This document shows, piece by piece, positions 60,158 to 64,000 of a stretch of 64,000 bases of DNA (positions are counted from its first letter, which is position 1; every line of letters starts with the position of its first letter). The notes under the pieces are model-generated. The model was not told the origin of the DNA. It saw nothing but the letters and a program-made list of their open reading frames with translations, and did no database searches. Source of the stretch: Slackia sp. ZJ119. Its GTDB lineage: Bacteria; Actinomycetota; Coriobacteriia; Coriobacteriales; Eggerthellaceae. The stretch covers positions 124,001-188,000 of the forward strand of contig NZ_JAAKEN010000003.1 in assembly GCF_011039175.1 (NCBI RefSeq). The letters are read 5' to 3'. The translations under genes were made by a program, and so were the position numbers.

Positions 60158-60532
60158 ATGGCGGCGGACAAGCAGACGTTTTCCCATATCACGGTGAACG
60201 CCGGCGACGAGGACGACTTCGTCATCGAGGCCGGCATCCCGTCGCGCGACGCCGGCGCGGCCGAAGTGGTTGCCGCTGAAGGCGAAGGGGGCGCGGCTGC
60301 GCACGACCGCGCAGGAGAGCGCTTCGACGAGCCTCAAGATGACGCAGAAGACGCCGGCACGCCCATCGAAGCTGCTTCGGCGGGCGCTGCGCAGCCGCGC
60401 GACGGCTACCATGAGACCACGCTTGAAGACCTGCAGTCGGCGAGCATGTCCGTGACGCAGAAGGCCGTCATCGCGGTCGCGGCGCTGGTGCTCGTGGCCG
60501 CTATCGGGTATTATTTCGTTTTCATGGCTTGA
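60158..60532 (+). CDS. Small acidic protein with C-terminal membrane helix
   Basis: A 124-residue protein: an acidic, disordered N-terminal 95 residues (AGDEDDFVIEAG) and one membrane helix at about 101-122 ending at the C-terminus. ATG at 60158 follows GAAAGGAG. Twenty-eight bases later starts another membrane protein with a similar acidic N-terminus, so they are probably co-transcribed. Function unknown. Confidence 0.72.
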   Translation: MAADKQTFSHITVNAGDEDDFVIEAGIPSRDAGAAEVVAAEGEGGAAAHDRAGERFDEPQDDAEDAGTPIEAASAGAAQPRDGYHETTLEDLQSASMSVTQKAVIAVAALVLVAAIGYYFVFMA

Positions 60533-60560
60533 GCGAAGGGCGAGGCGGGAAGGAGCCTTC

Positions 60561-61955
60561 ATGGCGAGACACGGAAAAACCGAGGGCAACGCGCCTGACC
60601 GGCAGGCGGGCTCGCAAGGCGACGGACGTCGCCTTCGTCCGCATCGGGACCAGAACACCGATGCGCCGATCGGCCTGACCGAGGCCTTTGCGCCCGTCGG
60701 GCACGCGTCGGCGGACGACCAGGACGACGCCATCGGCCTGACCGAGGCGTTTGCGCCGGTCAGCCGCTACGAAATCGACATCGACGCCCTGCAGCGCGAA
60801 GCGCGGGCCGCCGGCTTTCGCAACGGTCAGCGTCCCGAGTCGGCCCGTGCGAATCGGGACGGGTCGCACGCCGGCGGGTTTTCCTATCAGGCCGACGACG
60901 GCTCGGACGAATATCCGGACGCCTTTGAAAGCCTGGAGCCCACCGACACGGGCCCGCTTCTGTTCGAAGAAGAGCCCATCGCGGTGACGCCGCAGGAGCC
61001 GCAAGGCTCGCATGGCAAGTCGAAGCAGGACGTCGCGCCGCATCAGCGCAAGTCGCTTCGCATGCGCAAGATCCTCATCGTCATCATCGTGCTGCTCTTC
61101 GTGCTCATCGGCGCGTTGGGCTACTTCATGTCGGTGCTGTTTCAGGAAAGCAGCAACCTCGCCAGCCGGCAGGCGCAGGACCAGGCCGTCTCGCAAGAGA
61201 CGGTCGAAATGCAAAGCGAGTCGAGCGCTGCCACCGACGCCAGCACGAAGACCGTCAAGAAGACCGACGTCCCCGATCTGGTGGGCTTGCTCGGCATGAC
61301 GCAGGACCAGGCCGTCGAGGCCGTCGGGCGGGGCGCCACGGTCACGACCACGCGCGAGGTCGACGAAGAGGGCAATCCGGTGAAGACGAGCTCGACGGTG
61401 GCGCTCAACGAAGAGCCGGCCGATTCCCGCTCGGGCACGCCGACGGTCTATCTCAGCATGGACAAAGACGGCAAGATCGTCGAGGCGGGCTATTCGGCGG
61501 CCAGCGCCACGCTCGGCTACGGCTCGCTCAGCTTCGTCGACGCGGTCAAAAACGAGCACATCGTCGAGCGCACGCTTGCCGAGGCCGGCGTGTCGCTGGA
61601 AGACGGCACGGCCCAGCTTCCCGACGACAAGGCGGAGTACTCCACCTACGACACCGACGGCACGACGCTGCTGAAGGAAAGCTATTCGTTCTCGGGCACG
61701 ACGACGGCGGCCGACAAGGAGATCGAGTGGTCCTCGGTGCTCCTGTACGACTACTCGTCGGCGAACGCGTCGGGCAATCTGGCCGACACCATTCGCATCG
61801 TGTACGCCTACGTGTCCGATGTGGCAGCCATGGACGCGGCGCTTGCGGCCGAAGCCGAGGAAAAGGCAGCCGCTGAGGCGGCCGAGGCTGCGCAAAACGC
61901 TCCGGCCGGCGAGACGCCCCCGGCCGATGCGGCGGCTCCGGTCGAGGGCCAGTAG
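60561..61955 (+). CDS. Single-pass membrane protein with internal repeat and PASTA-like extracellular domain
   Basis: A 464-residue protein. The cytosolic N-terminus contains IGLTEAFAPV twice (residues 37-46 and 58-67), then an acidic region, basic residues and one membrane helix (about 172-192). Outside, a segment VPDLVGLLGMTQDQAVEAV (about 238-256) resembles a PASTA repeat start; a globular domain and an Ala/Glu tail follow. PASTA domains sense muropeptides in some kinases, but no kinase is present. ATG at 60561 follows GAAGGAG. A strong terminator follows. Function unknown. Confidence 0.72.
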   Translation: MARHGKTEGNAPDRQAGSQGDGRRLRPHRDQNTDAPIGLTEAFAPVGHASADDQDDAIGLTEAFAPVSRYEIDIDALQREARAAGFRNGQRPESARANRDGSHAGGFSYQADDGSDEYPDAFESLEPTDTGPLLFEEEPIAVTPQEPQGSHGKSKQDVAPHQRKSLRMRKILIVIIVLLFVLIGALGYFMSVLFQESSNLASRQAQDQAVSQETVEMQSESSAATDASTKTVKKTDVPDLVGLLGMTQDQAVEAVGRGATVTTTREVDEEGNPVKTSSTVALNEEPADSRSGTPTVYLSMDKDGKIVEAGYSAASATLGYGSLSFVDAVKNEHIVERTLAEAGVSLEDGTAQLPDDKAEYSTYDTDGTTLLKESYSFSGTTTAADKEIEWSSVLLYDYSSANASGNLADTIRIVYAYVSDVAAMDAALAAEAEEKAAAEAAEAAQNAPAGETPPADAAAPVEGQ

Positions 61956-61980
61956 CACGCCGGTTCCTTCACTGCTTGGG

Positions 61981-62027
61981 CGAGGCGCCCGCGGTTGTGA
62001 TGACGCCGCGGGCGCCTCGTGGTTTTT
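61981..62027 (+). terminator. Terminator of the PASTA-like membrane protein operon
   Basis: A perfect 14-bp GC stem (CGAGGCGCCCGCGG and complement, 11-base loop) is followed by GTGGTTTTT. Confidence 0.92.
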
Positions 62028-62157
62028 CTGGCCAAAAGCGCCGTTCGCGCGGCGTTTCCGCGTGGCCTTGCCTATTCTAATATGATGCGGGTTCGCGTCG
62101 TTGCGCGTCTTTGCATGGCCTATGCTGCAGTTCAAACGAAGAAGGGTGTTGCGCGTT

Positions 62158-63315
62158 ATGGCTTTATCAAGCACGAAGCACCGGGTCACGGCCTTGATCG
62201 TGGGGTGCTCTCTTGCCGTCGGCATGGCCTTTGTGCGCCCTGCAGGCGCGTTGGCCGATCCGGTCGACGACGCGCAGGTGCTGCTGAATGCCGCCGAGGC
62301 CCAAATGAGCCACATTTCTGAGGACTACGACGAAACGCGTGCCGCGATAGACGAGCTGCAGGCCGAGATAGCCGAAGCGTCGTCGGCGACCCTCGACGCG
62401 CAGCAGGCGGTCATAGACGGCCGTGCAGACCTTGCCTCGACGGCGGCCTTCGCCTACCGCACCTCTCCGGCATCGCTGCTCATCGACGTGCTCTTCGGGT
62501 CGGAAAACCTGTCTGACCTGGTGAAGAATTTGGAATACTTCGATGCGGTGATGCGCAGTCAAAGCGACGAGGTGGCCGCCCAGCAAAAGCGCGTGGCCGA
62601 CTTCGAGCAGATCGCGTCTTCGTTGAACGAAAAGAAGGACGAAGAGATGGCGGCGCTTGAGCGCTTGCAAGACATGCGCGACGAAGCGCAGACGGTCGTC
62701 GCGAACGCCGAGGCGGCGCTTGCAGACGCCCAGGCGCAGGCCGAGGCGCAGCGGCTCGAAGCGCTGCGGCAGCAGGCGCTTGAGATAGAGGCGCAGGCCC
62801 AGGCTGCCGAAGAGGCGCAGCCGCCTGCCCCGGCACAGCCTTCTGAGGCGCAGACGGCTGGCGAAGAAGCGAACGCGGCGCAGGAGGCGCCAAAAGCCGA
62901 CGTCGAGCAGCAAACTGCCGACAACGCCTCGTCCGATGCCGGCGTCGAAGCAGAGGCAAGCGCCGCCGAGACGGGCGGCGGCGCGGACGCGTCGAGCGGG
63001 TGGTACACCGGTTGGGCCACGGCCTACGGCGGCTCGGGCATTACCAACGGGGCGAACACGGCGGGCGGCGGCGTGGTGACCGACACGTCCATGGGCGTGG
63101 CCGTTCCCATGGCGTGGCCGAACTATTCCTCATATTACGGCCGCACGGTCGAAATCTCCTACAACGGCACGACGGTGTACGCCACCATCAACGACTGCGG
63201 CGGCATGGGCGGGGGCGCGGTCTCGCTCGACTTGCAGCCCGGCGTCTACAAGGCCCTCGGCTTCGACACCGAATACGACTGGGGCAATCGCGAAGTCAGC
63301 TACCGCATCCTGTAG
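62158..63315 (+). CDS. Secreted coiled-coil protein with C-terminal RlpA-like (double-psi beta-barrel) domain
   Basis: A 385-residue secreted cell-wall protein. A Sec signal peptide ends in AGALA (about residue 33). A coiled coil with a hinge (about 38-230) resembles the NlpC/P60-type and PcsB/CwlO stalk. An Ala/Gln/Glu linker follows. The C-terminal 100 residues (GWYTGWATAYG, TSMGVAVPMAWPNY, ATINDCGGMGGG) form an RlpA/3D-type domain with the conserved Asp in NDCG. In relatives it cleaves peptidoglycan glycan strands. ATG at 62158 was chosen for the signal peptide; AAGAAGGG lies 11 bases ahead. Monocistronic. Confidence 0.85.
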   Translation: MALSSTKHRVTALIVGCSLAVGMAFVRPAGALADPVDDAQVLLNAAEAQMSHISEDYDETRAAIDELQAEIAEASSATLDAQQAVIDGRADLASTAAFAYRTSPASLLIDVLFGSENLSDLVKNLEYFDAVMRSQSDEVAAQQKRVADFEQIASSLNEKKDEEMAALERLQDMRDEAQTVVANAEAALADAQAQAEAQRLEALRQQALEIEAQAQAAEEAQPPAPAQPSEAQTAGEEANAAQEAPKADVEQQTADNASSDAGVEAEASAAETGGGADASSGWYTGWATAYGGSGITNGANTAGGGVVTDTSMGVAVPMAWPNYSSYYGRTVEISYNGTTVYATINDCGGMGGGAVSLDLQPGVYKALGFDTEYDWGNREVSYRIL

Positions 63316-63463
63316 TCCTGCGGAGGCGCCGCGGCGTCTGGCCGCCACGCTGCAACGGCCGGCGCGACTTTGATCCGTGCGCGAAACCCCGGGCGCTTCT
63401 TGTCCCCGCGCCGCCGATGTGCTTCAATGGGCATCAATGTCCGACTCGATAGATTGGTGCCTT

Positions 63464-64000
63464 ATGTCTCTCTCCCCATCCCGCGCCGCCCTGCGCATGG
63501 CCGCCTGTTTCGCTTGTCTTATGATCGCTGCGTCTTTGCTGCTTTCCGGTTGCGCCGCAAGCGGCGACGCGCCCGAAAGCGAGCCCGCGCAAACGGCCGA
63601 GCAAGAAGCGGCCTCAAGCGACGAAGCGTCGAAGGATGCCAAGGGCGAGGCGGACCCTGCGCCGGAAGGCGACTCTACAGCTGCGTCCCAGGCGCAAGAC
63701 GAAGGTCCGGTCTACGTGGTCTCCGGCGTCAAGGTCGTCGAGAACACCGGCGAAGAGCTTTCGGCCATTACCTACGACCTTGACGAGAGGGGCGCCACGC
63801 TCAAGTGCGCGTCGACGTCTTCCATGGACGACAGCTCGGCGGTGTGGGACTACGCCGTCAACGCCGACGGGCTTCCGGAAACCGTGACGTTCACCTACAC
63901 CGGCGAGGACGGCTCTGAAAGCAGCACGACGTCCTATGAATACGAAGACGTCTCCGGCGGCCTTCCCGCCACCGAGATCACGCATATGAGCTACGAGGAA
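63464..64000 (+). CDS. Lipoprotein, unknown function, cut by window end
   Basis: The reading frame is open from ATG at 63464 to the last base (179 codons). The N-terminus MSLSPSRAALRMAACFACLM, then IAASLLLSGCA, is a lipoprotein signal with Cys30 as the lipidation site. An acidic linker is followed by a beta-rich domain (VYVVSGVKVVENTGEELSA; TYDLDERG; VTFTYTGEDGSES) that resembles YD-like or DUF-type beta repeats common in coriobacterial lipoproteins. The ribosome site is weak. The C-terminus is outside the window. Confidence 0.7.
   Translation, partial: MSLSPSRAALRMAACFACLMIAASLLLSGCAASGDAPESEPAQTAEQEAASSDEASKDAKGEADPAPEGDSTAASQAQDEGPVYVVSGVKVVENTGEELSAITYDLDERGATLKCASTSSMDDSSAVWDYAVNADGLPETVTFTYTGEDGSESSTTSYEYEDVSGGLPATEITHMSYEE

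Overview
The window is chromosomal DNA from a GC-rich anaerobic actinobacterium, most likely class Coriobacteriia, family Eggerthellaceae. The case rests on gene content: a class III fructose-bisphosphatase, a two-gene SufCB module, an aldo/keto reductase with ferredoxin clusters, a fumarate reductase/aspartate oxidase-type flavoprotein, LarB/LarC parts, an OFA-type MFS carrier and many Ala/Glu-rich lipoproteins. The genus cannot be fixed from sequence alone. Most of the window is ordinary core genome with compact operons, purine-rich ribosome binding sites and clear stem-loop terminators between convergent genes.

Layout. 0-10 kb: acyl-CoA synthetase, formate/nitrite-type channel, flavoprotein, a zinc-ribbon/YARHG membrane protein, a lipoprotein and a CPA2 antiporter. 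10-12.4 kb: tRNA-Cys/tRNA-Gly operon, a PIN-type toxin-antitoxin pair, a truncated HipA-like gene and tRNA-Val. 12.4-19.6 kb: fbp, a short-chain dehydrogenase, an MFS carrier, small proteins and a ferredoxin-type aldo/keto reductase; a long poly-G/poly-C tract lies at 18.2 kb. 19.6-26.2 kb: the accessory island, with an AT-rich three-gene operon around a leaderless DUF285 repeat protein, decayed gene remnants, a methyltransferase, and an AAA ATPase preceded by three 19-bp direct repeats. 26.2-32.3 kb: arylamine N-acetyltransferase, tRNA-Asp, a three-gene operon (dehydrogenase, membrane protein, lactonase), a DinJ/YafQ-type pair and a TetR regulator with a likely operator. 32.3-38.6 kb: a large hybrid histidine kinase, an ABC transporter pair, a second identical tRNA-Asp in opposite orientation and a GyrI-like protein. 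38.6-46.4 kb: upp, a kinase-fold protein, nucleoside hydrolase with a PhnP-like hydrolase, an orphan HPt protein and a choline uptake/activation (lic-type) operon. 46.4-58.5 kb: ahcY, a GT2 glycosyltransferase, comF, a solute-binding lipoprotein, larB and part of larC, sufCB and an M16 peptidase. 58.7-64 kb: a TrpB2-type enzyme and a run of membrane-anchored or secreted envelope proteins, the last cut by the window end.

Genes that work together: the lic operon imports choline (DMT permease) and activates it (cytidylyltransferase-choline kinase fusion) under an N-terminal helix-turn-helix that probably binds its own promoter. Nucleoside hydrolase, the PhnP-like enzyme and upp fit nucleobase and ribose-phosphate salvage. 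SufC and SufB/D form a minimal Fe-S scaffold. The orphan HPt protein could serve the hybrid kinase, which ends in two receiver domains and has no HPt of its own. No rRNA, CRISPR array, complete insertion sequence or prophage was recognised.
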